Below are positions 8,083-16,554 of a DNA stretch of 64,000 nt, one piece after another. Each line of letters opens with the position of its first letter. Within the stretch, counting starts at the first letter, position 1. The translations under genes were made by a program, and so were the position numbers. The stretch is from assembly GCF_039536745.1 (NCBI RefSeq), contig NZ_BAAAZE010000008.1, forward strand, positions 868,001 through 932,000, given 5' to 3'. Source of the DNA: Actimicrobium antarcticum. Lineage in GTDB: Bacteria; Pseudomonadota; Gammaproteobacteria; Burkholderiales; Burkholderiaceae_D. The notes below the pieces were generated by a model. It ran no database searches. It saw only the letters and a program-made list of their open reading frames with translations, and was not told where the DNA came from.

Positions 8083-8834
8083 TGGTAGCCAACGATAGCC
8101 AACCGGCCGTGCGCGAAAATGTTCTCAGGATCAGTGGCCTGAAAGTCGCCTACGGTGGTATTCAGGCGGTCAAGGGGATCGATCTGGAGGTCAACAAGGG
8201 TGAGCTGATCACGTTGATCGGTGCCAATGGCGCCGGCAAGACCACGACCCTGAAGGCCATCACCGGCACGCTGCCAAATTGCCGGGTTGAAGGCCATATC
8301 GACTACGCTGGTGAAGCCATCAAGGGCGTGGGTTCGTTCGACCTGGTGAAGAAAAAACTCGCCATGGTGCCCGAAGGTCGCGGCGTCTTCACGCGCATGT
8401 CGATCCATGAAAACTTGCTGATGGGGGCGTACACCCGTGACGACAAGGCCGGCATCGATGCCGACATCGACAAGTGGTTCGCAGTATTTCCGCGATTGAA
8501 GGAGCGTGCTGCACAAATGGCGGGTACCTTGTCAGGTGGCGAGCAGCAAATGCTGGCAATGGCGCGCGCACTGATGTCGCATCCGAAATTGCTGTTGCTG
8601 GATGAGCCATCGATGGGACTGTCGCCTATCATGGTCGAAAAAATCTTCGAGGTGGTGCGTACCGTCTCGGCCGAAGGTGTCACGATCCTGCTGGTGGAAC
8701 AAAACGCCAAACTGGCATTGCAGGCGGCGCATCGCGGTTACGTGATGGATTCCGGATTGATCACCATGAGCGGCGCAGGCGCCGATATGTTGAATGATCC
8801 ACGCGTTAAGGAAGCATATCTGGGCGAAGGCTAA
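8082..8834 (+). CDS. livF: branched-chain amino acid ABC transporter ATPase LivF
   Basis: This is the second ATPase of the importer, 250 residues. Walker A is GANGAGKTT (about 47-55), the signature LSGGEQQMLAMARALM and Walker B LLLLDEPSMGLSP. The segment LAMVPEGRGVFTRMSIHENLLMGAY is characteristic of LivF. The start at 8082 is fixed by the TAATG overlap with livG and the GGAGG about 10 bases upstream. An intrinsic terminator closes the operon. Confidence 0.96.
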   Translation: MVANDSQPAVRENVLRISGLKVAYGGIQAVKGIDLEVNKGELITLIGANGAGKTTTLKAITGTLPNCRVEGHIDYAGEAIKGVGSFDLVKKKLAMVPEGRGVFTRMSIHENLLMGAYTRDDKAGIDADIDKWFAVFPRLKERAAQMAGTLSGGEQQMLAMARALMSHPKLLLLDEPSMGLSPIMVEKIFEVVRTVSAEGVTILLVEQNAKLALQAAHRGYVMDSGLITMSGAGADMLNDPRVKEAYLGEG

Positions 8835-8863
8835 ACAACTTTCCTGCAGATTCTTGCAGGTTG

Positions 8864-8904
8864 AAAAACGCCATGCCGGTGATAATCCGGCATGGCGTTT
8901 TTTT
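8864..8904. terminator. intrinsic terminator after livHMGF
   Basis: AAAACGCCATGCCGG pairs with CCGGCATGGCGTTTT around TGATAAT. T residues follow on the plus strand; the flanking A run makes it usable on the other strand too. Confidence 0.88.
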
Positions 8905-8951
8905 GCGATGAAATTTTCGCATGGTCTTCAGTCAACCTTCAAGGAATCAAG

Positions 8952-9632
8952 ATGACGTTCGTATTTTCTCCCCCGATGCAGGCCGCAGTTCCCGTAGCAA
9001 ACTCGTCCGAACTTTTTCCGGTGCATCGCATTTATTGCGTCGGGCGTAATTATGCTGACCATGCCAAAGAGATGGGTGGTACTGGTCGTGAAGCACCATT
9101 CTTTTTTATGAAGCCTGCGGATGCTGTTCTGCCGGTGGCCAAGGGCAGTATCGGTACGATGCCTTACCCGTCGGTGACGTCAGACCTGCAGCACGAAATC
9201 GAACTCGTGGTCGCCATCGGCACTGGTGGCAAGGACATCGCGGTGGACGATGCAGCAGCGCATATCTGGGGCTACGCGATCGGTCTGGATATGACCCGGC
9301 GCGATTTGCAGGGAGAAGCAAAAAAACTCGGGAGGCCGTGGTCAACCGGCAAGGGATTTGATTGCTCGGCACCGATCGGGCCGATTCATCGGAGTGTACC
9401 GGGTCCGGGAATTACCCTCACCGTCAACGGCGGTGTTCGTCAGCAAAGCACCTTGGAAAAAATGATCTGGAACGTTGCTGAAACAATTGCTCAGCTATCG
9501 ACATTATTCGCGCTGCAACCCGGCGACCTGATTTATACCGGGACGCCTGAGGGCGTTGCTGCGGTCGTGTCCGGCGATCTGCTGGTTGGCAAGATCGACG
9601 GACTTGGCTCGCTGCAGGTCAGGATCGCGTGA
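8952..9632 (+). CDS. fumarylacetoacetate hydrolase family protein
   Basis: This 226-residue enzyme of the FAH superfamily acts on C-C bonds of 2,4-dioxo acids (fumarylpyruvate hydrolase, oxaloacetate decarboxylase/FAHD1 group). HRIYCVGRNYADHAKEMG near residue 25, PFFFMKPADAVLP, the metal-binding HEIELVV (81-87), IGLDMTRRDLQ and GDLIYTGTPEGVAAV are all conserved. The ATG at 8952 follows AAGGA by 6 bases and gives the usual length. The exact substrate cannot be told from sequence. It has its own unit after the liv terminator. Confidence 0.88.
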   Translation: MTFVFSPPMQAAVPVANSSELFPVHRIYCVGRNYADHAKEMGGTGREAPFFFMKPADAVLPVAKGSIGTMPYPSVTSDLQHEIELVVAIGTGGKDIAVDDAAAHIWGYAIGLDMTRRDLQGEAKKLGRPWSTGKGFDCSAPIGPIHRSVPGPGITLTVNGGVRQQSTLEKMIWNVAETIAQLSTLFALQPGDLIYTGTPEGVAAVVSGDLLVGKIDGLGSLQVRIA

Positions 9633-9660
9633 GGCGATCCAGGATTGCTATGGCAATCGA

Positions 9661-10161
9661 TCAGTAACGGTAGACGCGGCCATTTTCGACACGTACACGG
9701 TTGCCGACGCGCAGATCGTTGACGTTGTCCTGATTGATCGTTTCGTACTGGCCGCTGTCGAGGCGAATATTGATCTGATAGGTGTCGCGACCTGCGCCCT
9801 GGTTGTTCTGCTGGACCTGGTTGCCGACCACCGCACCACCGACCACGCCTGCTGCCGTCGCGAACGCTTTGCCAGTTCCGCCGCCCACCTGGTTACCCAG
9901 TAGTCCGCCGACCACGCCACCCACTACCGCGCCTAGGCCCGGTCCGGCGGTATTGCCCGAGCGCGATACCTGAATCGAATCGATTACGCCGTACTGCGTG
10001 TTGTAACCCTGCTGGTTGCCATATCCTTGTTGATTGCTGTAGCCCTGGTTCGAGCTCGGATAATTCTGAGAATTGTTTGGCTGCTGGTATGGCGCTGCGC
10101 AACCGGCGAGCAGGCTCGACGCGATGAGGACGGATGCAGCCAGAGTCGTGGTGGTTTTCAT
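9661..10161 (-). CDS. glycine-zipper 2TM-domain lipoprotein
   Basis: This 166-residue protein has a signal peptide with lipobox LLAG-C (C21), so it is a predicted outer-membrane lipoprotein. A Gln/Asn/Tyr/Gly-rich linker with QGYGNQQGY-like repeats (about 25-55) precedes a glycine zipper GLGAVVGGVVGGLLGNQVGGGTG...GVVGGAVVGNQV (about 75-115), as in SlyB/OsmB-like proteins. The C-terminus YETINQDNVNDLRVGNRVRVENGRVYRY is typical of the Burkholderiales members. The start at 10161 is set by GGAGAAATC before the ATG. Role: probably envelope integrity or stress, by family. Confidence 0.87.
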   Translation of the reverse strand: MKTTTTLAASVLIASSLLAGCAAPYQQPNNSQNYPSSNQGYSNQQGYGNQQGYNTQYGVIDSIQVSRSGNTAGPGLGAVVGGVVGGLLGNQVGGGTGKAFATAAGVVGGAVVGNQVQQNNQGAGRDTYQINIRLDSGQYETINQDNVNDLRVGNRVRVENGRVYRY

Positions 10162-10439
10162 GATTTCTCCTGTTGATGCCTGATAGGTTATTCGAACGAC
10201 GCGAGTGTGTCGGTTCGGCAGCGCACATTGACTCAATGAAACATTGTCGCGGTGTGGTGCCGGTCGTCACGCGGAAAATTTCCAGCTAGCCGGATATGCA
10301 AGTAACGCACAGGACGCGATTTCGTTGTCGCAAGAATATGTAAGAAAGTGTTCGTGTACTGCTCGGTAAACGACAGCGATGCGGGTGACACAAATCTGCT
10401 GCAGGTGACACGCAATCCGATTGCGCACAACTGATCCGG
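10162..10439. other. intergenic region between the lipoprotein gene and the tRNA-Arg gene
   Basis: This 278-base stretch is the upstream region of the minus-strand lipoprotein gene and the 3' flank of the minus-strand tRNA. No gene or clear promoter was recognised. Confidence 0.5.
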
Positions 10440-10734
10440 TGGTGCCCCCGACACGGATCGAACGTGTGACCTATCCCTTCATCCCGCTATGGCTTTCGCC
10501 ACCGGTTGACCCGTTTGCAGTCTGGACTATGCCTTCACCATGACGCGCATTGCGTTACAGGCGGGAGCCGTCTAGTCTCTACACCTTCCCGATCAATATC
10601 GGGCTTGGCTCGGCGTTGCCAACAGCATGACCTGTCAGGGTTCACCGAATTTGACTCCATTCATGCGGGACCTTTCGGAGCCCGATGCCCAAATCATTAG
10701 GAGGGGATCGCTCTATCCACTGAGCTACGGGGGC
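10440..10734 (-). tRNA. tRNA-Arg(CCU) gene interrupted by a group I intron
   Basis: Exon 1 is 10734-10699 (36 nt) and exon 2 is 10479-10440 (40 nt including an encoded CCA), 76 nt when joined. The acceptor stem GCCCCCG/CGGGGGC is perfect, the D arm is GCTC-AGTGGATA-GAGC, the anticodon stem ATCCC/GGGAT, the T arm ACACG-TTCGATC-CGTGT. The joined anticodon loop is CTCCTAA, giving anticodon CCT (CCU), which reads AGG codons. The intron at 10698-10480 interrupts the loop directly after the anticodon. The uninterrupted stems agree only if the intron is removed exactly. Confidence 0.95.
10480..10698 (-). ncRNA. group I self-splicing intron (IC3-like) within tRNA-Arg(CCU)
   Basis: This 219-nt intron has the group I layout. 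P1 pairs exon CCU plus intron AA with UUGGG around a UGAU loop, giving the required U-G pair at the 5' splice site. P2 is capped by GAAA. P3 pairs GGAG (10658-10655) with CUCC (10567-10564). P6 is CCCGAU/AUCGGG (10603-10588). P7 pairs GACUA (10577-10573) with UAGUC (10529-10525). The hallmark strings AAGGTGTAGAGACTAGACGG and GAAGGCATAGTCCAGA are present. The last base is the terminal G (10480). Many segments recall the Azoarcus tRNA-Ile(CAU) intron. No endonuclease gene is inside. Confidence 0.93.
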
Positions 10735-10919
10735 AGCGACGCGTATTTTCGCACATTCCTGACAGCTTCTTCCATCTCGTTACGTCGCCCTGCCTGTCGC
10801 AATGCAGCAAAAACCCGGTGCCCGTTGAGGAGAGATGGCGCGGAGTCGGTACAATGCGCACTTCCATCGATTTACTGGCGTTGCACACCGGTGCATGCGC
10901 CCCTCCACTTCAGGCAATT

Positions 10920-12827
10920 ATGGCAGTCATCTCTATATCCAATGCACAACTCGCATTCGGCCACGTTCCCTTGCTCGACCGTGCAGAATTCTCACTCGAA
11001 ACGACCGAACGGGTCGGCCTGATCGGTCGCAACGGCACCGGTAAATCATCGTTGCTCAAAGTCCTGGCAGGGCAGTCGAAACTCGACGATGGCCTGCTGG
11101 TCATGCAGCAAGGCGTGAAGATTACTTACGTCGACCAGGAGCCACAGTTCGACCGTCAGATTTCGGTATTTGATGCAGTGGCTTCCGGCATGGGCGAGAT
11201 GCAGGCGCTGCTCAAGGAATACGATGTGCTGACCGGCCAGTTTGGCGGCGACGATGATGAGGCGCTGATGGAGCGCATGCACGAAATCCAGCTCAAGCTC
11301 GATGCTGCCGATGCCTGGAACCTCAACAACAAAGTCGAGACTACGCTGGACCGTCTGAACCTGGATGGCACATCGCTGATGGGTACGCTGTCAGGTGGAA
11401 TGCAAAAGCGCGTCGCGTTGGCCTGCGCACTGGTCAGTGCGCCGGATGTGCTGTTGCTCGATGAGCCAACCAACCATCTGGATTTCACATCGATTCTCTG
11501 GCTTGAGGGTCTGCTGCGCGACTACAAAGGTAGCGTGCTGTTCATTACCCATGACCGGAGCTTTCTCGATAATGTCGCCACGCGCATCATCGAACTGGAT
11601 CGCGGTCGCCTGTTGTCCTTCCCGGGGAACTTCACTGCGTACCAGTTGCGCAAGGCCGAACAGCTGGAAGTCGAAGAAGTCGAAAATGCCAAGTTCGACA
11701 AATTCCTGGCGCAGGAAGAAATCTGGATCCGCAAGGGCGTACAGGCCCGCCGTACCCGTGATGAAGGTCGCGTACGCCGCCTGGAAGCTCTGCGCATGAC
11801 GCGCAGCGTGCGGCGAGACCAGCAGGGCCAGGTGCGCCTTGACGTATCGGCAGGCGAGCGTTCCGGCAAAATCGTGGCCGAACTCGAGAACGTCAACAAG
11901 AGCTATGGCAACAAGGTCATCGTGCGCGACTTCAGCGCGACATTGCTGCGCGGCGACAAGGTTGGCCTGATCGGGTTGAACGGAGCCGGCAAGACCACCT
12001 TGCTGAAAATGATTCTGGGAGAAGAGCAGCCGGATTCGGGCACGATCCGTCAGGGTACCAAGCTGCAAGTGGCTTACTTCGATCAGATGCGCGCACAGCT
12101 CAATGAAGACGACAGCCTGGCCGACACCATCGCTCCGGGCAGTGACTGGGTCGAGATTAATGGCCAGCGCAAGCATGTGATGACCTACCTGAATGACTTC
12201 CTGTTCGCACCGGAACGGGCCCGTTCACCGGTCAAATCGTTGTCGGGTGGCGAACGCAACCGTCTTTTGCTGGCGCGCCTGTTTGCCAAGCCAGCCAACG
12301 TGCTGGTGCTCGATGAGCCGACCAACGATCTGGATATCGATACGCTGGAATTGCTGGAAGAATTGCTGGAGGACTATACCGGCACCGTATTTCTGGTCAG
12401 CCATGACCGGACCTTCCTCGACAACGTCGTGACACAGGTAATCGTGGCCGAAGGGGACGGCATGTGGCGCGAGTACATCGGTGGCTATTCCGATTGGGAA
12501 CGCGTACGCCGTACGCCGCTGACCGCTGCTGTAGTGAAGTCCGTCAAAAGCGACGTCAAATCCGCCGCAGAGCCGGTCGCTGCGGCACCAGCCAAGCAAA
12601 AGAAATTGAGCTTCAAGGAACAGCGCGAACTGGATGCATTGCCGCTATTGATTTCCCAGCTCGAAGCGGAACAAAAAACCATTTCCGCACAACTGGCTGA
12701 TCCTGATTTTTACAAGCAAAAGCCGGCTGAGCAGCAGCGGTTGAATCAGCGTTTTGCCAAGCTGGATGCCGAACTGCTGGAAGCGCTGGAAAAGTGGGAA
12801 GTCATCGAGGCACGCGGCAACAGTTGA
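10920..12827 (+). CDS. uup: ABC-F family ATPase Uup
   Basis: This 635-residue soluble protein has two ABC domains and no membrane part. The first has Walker A GRNGTGKSS (36-44), signature LSGGMQKR and LLLDEPTNHLD; the second GLNGAGKTT, LSGGERNR and LVLDEPTNDLD. A charged linker separates them, and the C-terminal 90 residues (KLSFKEQRELDALPLLISQLEAE...) form the coiled coil that marks Uup. ABC-F proteins act on ribosomes; Uup also affects transposon excision in E. coli. The ATG at 10920 gives exactly the E. coli length; an upstream in-frame start would add a non-conserved 34 residues. Confidence 0.95.
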   Translation: MAVISISNAQLAFGHVPLLDRAEFSLETTERVGLIGRNGTGKSSLLKVLAGQSKLDDGLLVMQQGVKITYVDQEPQFDRQISVFDAVASGMGEMQALLKEYDVLTGQFGGDDDEALMERMHEIQLKLDAADAWNLNNKVETTLDRLNLDGTSLMGTLSGGMQKRVALACALVSAPDVLLLDEPTNHLDFTSILWLEGLLRDYKGSVLFITHDRSFLDNVATRIIELDRGRLLSFPGNFTAYQLRKAEQLEVEEVENAKFDKFLAQEEIWIRKGVQARRTRDEGRVRRLEALRMTRSVRRDQQGQVRLDVSAGERSGKIVAELENVNKSYGNKVIVRDFSATLLRGDKVGLIGLNGAGKTTLLKMILGEEQPDSGTIRQGTKLQVAYFDQMRAQLNEDDSLADTIAPGSDWVEINGQRKHVMTYLNDFLFAPERARSPVKSLSGGERNRLLLARLFAKPANVLVLDEPTNDLDIDTLELLEELLEDYTGTVFLVSHDRTFLDNVVTQVIVAEGDGMWREYIGGYSDWERVRRTPLTAAVVKSVKSDVKSAAEPVAAAPAKQKKLSFKEQRELDALPLLISQLEAEQKTISAQLADPDFYKQKPAEQQRLNQRFAKLDAELLEALEKWEVIEARGNS

Positions 12828-13007
12828 TTTGGCATTGCCCGCGGGTGGGCTGGAGTTGATGGTAGGCAGTTGTGTGCAATCAACCCAAGCCCTGCCCGAT
12901 CTGCGTTGTGTGCCGATTAAAAATGGCAGTCCGAACGGTATTTTCAAACAAGCCTGTGCCACGGTATTTTCTGGCGTGGTCTCGCTGTCTTCCCCGTCCT
13001 GTCACGT

Positions 13008-13841
13008 TCAATTCAGCCGGCGGATCGCTTCCCGCAATGCCGGCAACCGCCCGCGCAGTGTGTCGGCATCTTCCGCTTCCGGCCTTTTTGCCAGATAGGC
13101 TTCGATATCCGCTAGCGCTGGCTTCGGGCAATCGAGGTTGGCAAACGCAATTCCGCGGTCGCGTCGTTCTATGCTGTCATCCGGTAACAGGAGCAGCAGG
13201 CGCTCCTGCACGTCCAGCAACTTCTGCCAGCGCTCTCGCTCGGCAAAGAGGGACTTCAGATTGCGCAGCATGCGAACCAGGATCGCGTGCGGGGACGCCG
13301 GTTCCAGGTACTCCGCCAGCGGCTTGCCGGCACTGATGATCTGCGCGACAAACGGCTCCAGTCGTTCTTCCAGGTCTTCGCGCGACAAGCTTGCACCATT
13401 CACCGGATCAAGGATGACTTCACCGGACTGGGTCGATAACTTCATCAGGAAGTGGCCCGGAAAAGAAATGCCTTGCACATCGAGTCCGATTTGCTGGGCA
13501 ATTTCCATGTACAGCATGGCCAGAGAAATCGGAATGCCGCGGCGCGTCCGGATTACCCGATGCAGATAGCTGTTGTCCGGATCGTAGTAATTGTTAATGT
13601 TGCCGGCGAAGCCCAGTTCCCGATAAAAGTAATGATTCAGCAGGCGCAGTTTCTGTATTTGCGCCGTATCGGCGGGCAGGCGCTTGCACAGTTTTGCTGC
13701 CATCTGGTCGACTTCCGCCTGTGCGGCGCCCAGATCAAATTGCGGATCGGCATCTTGGGCCAGTGTCAATGCGGCTTCAAATAATGGAATGCTGTCCTTG
13801 CGCTGCACCAGCGAGCCGAAAAAGTCGAGCGGGGTGATCAT
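13008..13841 (-). CDS. SirB1-family transglutaminase-like/TPR protein
   Basis: This 277-residue cytoplasmic protein has a transglutaminase-like SirB1 domain (about residues 40-180: NHYFYRELGFAGNINNYYDPDNSYLHRVIRTRRGIPISLAMLYMEIAQQIGL, then FPGHFLMKL and ILDPVNGASL) and a C-terminal TPR-like part (about 200-275). No catalytic Cys is evident at the expected position. Molecular function is unknown; it is widely conserved in proteobacteria. Its start overlaps the murJ stop by four bases (ATGA), so it is translationally coupled to murJ. Confidence 0.85.
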   Translation of the reverse strand: MITPLDFFGSLVQRKDSIPLFEAALTLAQDADPQFDLGAAQAEVDQMAAKLCKRLPADTAQIQKLRLLNHYFYRELGFAGNINNYYDPDNSYLHRVIRTRRGIPISLAMLYMEIAQQIGLDVQGISFPGHFLMKLSTQSGEVILDPVNGASLSREDLEERLEPFVAQIISAGKPLAEYLEPASPHAILVRMLRNLKSLFAERERWQKLLDVQERLLLLLPDDSIERRDRGIAFANLDCPKPALADIEAYLAKRPEAEDADTLRGRLPALREAIRRLN

Positions 13842-15388
13842 GCTGCGCTACGCTTGAAATCGGATGGCCGGAATCCCATCGCCGCCAGCGCCGAAAAATA
13901 CGTGATCGCGCAAACCCCCAGCACCAGGCACAGCGCACCGATACGCATGGCTGCATGCGCCTGCATGGCGATCCAGTCAAACTGTCCGGCCGTCCAGAGT
14001 GCCGCGCCGCCCATCAGGAACAAGGCACCTGACAGCTTCACGAGAAACAGGCCCCACCCACTTCTGGCGATATAAATGCCGCGCTTGCGCAACCCGAGAT
14101 ACAGAAAAATCGCATTCAGACACGCACCCAGGCCGATCGACAACGCCAGCCCTGCCAGCGCCAGCTTTGGCACGAATATCAGGTTCATCAGTTGCGTGGC
14201 AATCAGCACGCCAACGGCAATCTTGACGGGCGTGCGGATATTCTGTTTTGCGTAAAAGCCGGGTGCCAGGATTTTGACCACGATCAGCCCGATCAGGCCG
14301 ACGCCATAGGCCACCAGCGCATGGCTCGTCATCATCACGGCGCGGGCATCGAATTTTCCGTAATGGAAGAGCGTCGCTGTCAATGGTTCGGACAAGGTCG
14401 CTAGTCCGACCGCCGCCGGCAGGGCCAGCAGGAAGGTCAGTCGCAGGCCCCAGTCAAGCAGTGCGGAATACTCGACCGGGTCCCCTGCGGCATGGGCTTT
14501 GGACAGGCTGGGCAGCAATACGGTTCCTAGTGCCACTCCCAGTAATGCCGTTGGGAACTCCATCAGCCGATCCGCAAACGACAGCCACGACACGCTGCCG
14601 AGCTCCAGATGGGACGCGATATTGGTATTGATGACCAGGCTGACCTGCGCAACCGACACCGCGAATGTGGCTGGGGCCATTTGCCGCAGCACACGTCGTA
14701 CGCCGGGATCTGCCAGAGCGAAGCGCGGGTTCAACTGAAAGCGTGGCAGCATGCCGATGCGGATCAATGCGGGTATCTGGATAGCCAGTTGCAGTAAGCC
14801 GCCAAAAAACACCGCAAAGGCCAGCGCGTAAATTGGTTCCGCAAGAAAAGGGGCAACCGCCAGCGAGGCAACAATGAACGAGAGGTTCAATAGCACCGGC
14901 GTGAATGCCGGAATCCGGAACTCGCTCCAGGTATTCAGAATGCCGCCAGCCAGCGCTACCAGCGACATGAATCCGATGTACGGGAACATGATGCGCGTCA
15001 TCAGCACCGTGGTGTCAAACACCTGCGCATTGGCAGCTAGGCCTGTGGCCATCAGGTACACGATCACCGGCGCGCCGACAATGCCGATCACACAGGTTGC
15101 CAGCAGTGCCCAGCTCAGGATGGTTGCGACATGGTCGACCAGCTGTTTGCTGGCCTCTTCGCCACGCTTGTTGCGATACTCGGCCAGAATCGGCACGAAG
15201 GCCTGGGCAAAGGCGCCTTCGGCAAACAGGCGGCGCAGCAAGTTGGGAATGCGGAAAGCGACAAAGAAAGCGTCGGTGTAGCCGGAGGCGCCAAAGGCGC
15301 GGGTTATCAGGACATCCCGTATCATGCCGGTGATGCGGGACAACATGGTCATGCCGAAGATCGTGGCGAGCGTTTTATGCAGGTTCAT
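13838..15388 (-). CDS. murJ: lipid II flippase MurJ
   Basis: MurJ moves lipid II, the peptidoglycan precursor, across the inner membrane. The 516-residue protein has about 14 hydrophobic helices and family landmarks: MNLHKTLATIFGMTMLSRITGMIRDVLITRAFGAS at the N-terminus, FRIPNLLRRLFAEGAFAQAFVPIL, and SFADRLMEFPTALLGVALGTVLLPSLSKAHA. It is divergent from rpsT, a common arrangement, and coupled to the SirB1-like gene downstream. Confidence 0.96.
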   Translation of the reverse strand: MNLHKTLATIFGMTMLSRITGMIRDVLITRAFGASGYTDAFFVAFRIPNLLRRLFAEGAFAQAFVPILAEYRNKRGEEASKQLVDHVATILSWALLATCVIGIVGAPVIVYLMATGLAANAQVFDTTVLMTRIMFPYIGFMSLVALAGGILNTWSEFRIPAFTPVLLNLSFIVASLAVAPFLAEPIYALAFAVFFGGLLQLAIQIPALIRIGMLPRFQLNPRFALADPGVRRVLRQMAPATFAVSVAQVSLVINTNIASHLELGSVSWLSFADRLMEFPTALLGVALGTVLLPSLSKAHAAGDPVEYSALLDWGLRLTFLLALPAAVGLATLSEPLTATLFHYGKFDARAVMMTSHALVAYGVGLIGLIVVKILAPGFYAKQNIRTPVKIAVGVLIATQLMNLIFVPKLALAGLALSIGLGACLNAIFLYLGLRKRGIYIARSGWGLFLVKLSGALFLMGGAALWTAGQFDWIAMQAHAAMRIGALCLVLGVCAITYFSALAAMGFRPSDFKRSAA

Positions 15389-15487
15389 GGAGCCGGATTA
15401 TAGCTGTTCGATATCTCTGGTCGCGGCTCTGTTGCTGGCATCCGCGGCGGTTTCGGGCGGCGATAGAAACGGCATCGCATCATCTGT

Positions 15488-15516
15488 TTGCCCTTTCCGA
15501 TAAAAGCCGATATACT
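15488..15516 (+). promoter_or_regulatory. sigma70-type promoter of rpsT
   Basis: TTGCCC (15488-15493), 17-base spacer, TATACT (15511-15516). The predicted transcript start near 15523 leaves a leader of about 70 bases before rpsT. Confidence 0.65.
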
Positions 15517-15593
15517 GCGACGCTTCACAGAATTCTGTCTACCACATGCGTCATTGATGACGCAACCTGACCTCGATTTAGGAAATATCATTC

Positions 15594-15860
15594 ATGGCAA
15601 ATACCGCACAAGCACGCAAGCGTGCCCGTCAAGCAGTCAAGCAAAACGCGCATAACTCCAGCCAGCGTTCGACCTTGCGTACCGCAATCAAAGCGATCCG
15701 CAAAGCAATCGAAGGCGGGGACAAAGCGGTAGCGACCCAGGTATTCCAGACATCGATCTCAACCATCGACCGCATCGCTGACAAGAAAATTATTCACAAG
15801 AACAAAGCAGCACGTCACAAGAGCCGTATGGCCGCAGCCCTGAAAGCATTGGCAGCCTAA
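15594..15860 (+). CDS. rpsT: 30S ribosomal protein S20
   Basis: This 88-residue, Ala/Lys/Arg-rich helical protein begins MANTAQARKRARQAVKQNAHNSSQRSTLRTAIKAI, as in S20. It binds 16S rRNA early in small-subunit assembly. It is monocistronic, between its promoter at 15488 and a bidirectional terminator at 15908. Confidence 0.98.
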   Translation: MANTAQARKRARQAVKQNAHNSSQRSTLRTAIKAIRKAIEGGDKAVATQVFQTSISTIDRIADKKIIHKNKAARHKSRMAAALKALAA

Positions 15861-15907
15861 ATACTGTTCACCGCTGGCGCACCCCAAGGGGTGTGGACAG
15901 TGAGGAA

Positions 15908-15950
15908 AAAAAATCCCGTTCGGCGTCAGCCCGACGGGATTTTTTATTTT
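15908..15950. terminator. bidirectional terminator between rpsT and the DUF192 gene
   Basis: AATCCCGTTCGG pairs with CCGACGGGATT (one bulge), flanked by A residues on one side and T residues on the other, so it can end both converging transcripts. Confidence 0.85.
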
Positions 15951-16008
15951 AGGGACCACAGATCAAGTGGGTAATGCGGGAATCCTCCGTGGAGCCGCAT
16001 TGCCGCGA

Positions 16009-16464
16009 TTATTTATTGCGTGGCAGTCCTTCGATGGTGCTGCCTGGCCGGATGTTCTTTTGCTTGAACCAGCCCAGGTTCATCTCCAGCGCGTAGCGGA
16101 TCGGTTTGACGGCGCAATGCGATTCCGTGGTCTGCGGTTTCATGTCCTCGATATTGACGATCTTGCCGTCATCATCGAGAAAGGCGACCGACAAGGGCAA
16201 GGGCGTGTTTTTCATCCACATGCAGACACCAGCGGGTGCGCCGAACAAAAACACCATTCCCTCGTTAGGCCCCATTTTTTCACGATACATCAAGCCTTGC
16301 TCGCGCTCTGCCGACGTGGCCGCGACCTCTGCGCGGATCACATGCATGCCCGCTGTCAACGATGTCACACTGAATCTGGTCGGTTGCTGCGCTTGCGCGA
16401 ACGACGAAAGGAGCAGTGTGCCGGTCAATGCCAGCATTTTCACGCAAAGGGAGGAAAGGTTCAT
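16009..16464 (-). CDS. DUF192 exported protein
   Basis: This 151-residue protein carries an N-terminal signal peptide (MNLSSLCVKMLALTGTLLLSSFAQA) and a DUF192 fold: VEVAATSAEREQGLMYR-like segment, then GMVFLFGAPAGVCMWMKNTPLPLSVAFLDDDGKIV and YALEMNLGWFKQKNIRPGSTI. The function of the family is unknown. The ATG at 16464 is chosen because it begins the signal peptide; an in-frame ATG at 16506 would overlap the preceding terminator. No strong ribosome site is seen for either. Confidence 0.83.
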   Translation of the reverse strand: MNLSSLCVKMLALTGTLLLSSFAQAQQPTRFSVTSLTAGMHVIRAEVAATSAEREQGLMYREKMGPNEGMVFLFGAPAGVCMWMKNTPLPLSVAFLDDDGKIVNIEDMKPQTTESHCAVKPIRYALEMNLGWFKQKNIRPGSTIEGLPRNK

Positions 16465-16506
16465 TGTTGAAGTCTGCCAGGGAAAAGTTGAAAAGCGTTC
16501 GGACAT

Positions 16507-16530
16507 AAAAAAAGGCAGGTTAAACCTGCC
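16507..16530 (-). terminator. intrinsic terminator of the Ala/Lys-rich peptide gene
   Basis: On the minus strand GGCAGGT-TTA-ACCTGCC is followed by seven T residues. Confidence 0.85.
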
Positions 16531-16554
16531 CTTCGGTCATAGCTTAACAGCAAA

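Noticed and set aside
9633..9660. Hairpin GATTGC-TATG-GCAATC between the FAH-family gene and the lipoprotein gene as a terminator
   Set aside because: Only a 6-bp stem and no T run on either strand.
10506..11022. Short open frames inside and next to the tRNA intron, as a possible homing endonuclease
   Set aside because: None has LAGLIDADG, GIY-YIG or HNH motifs, and they overlap the catalytic RNA core.
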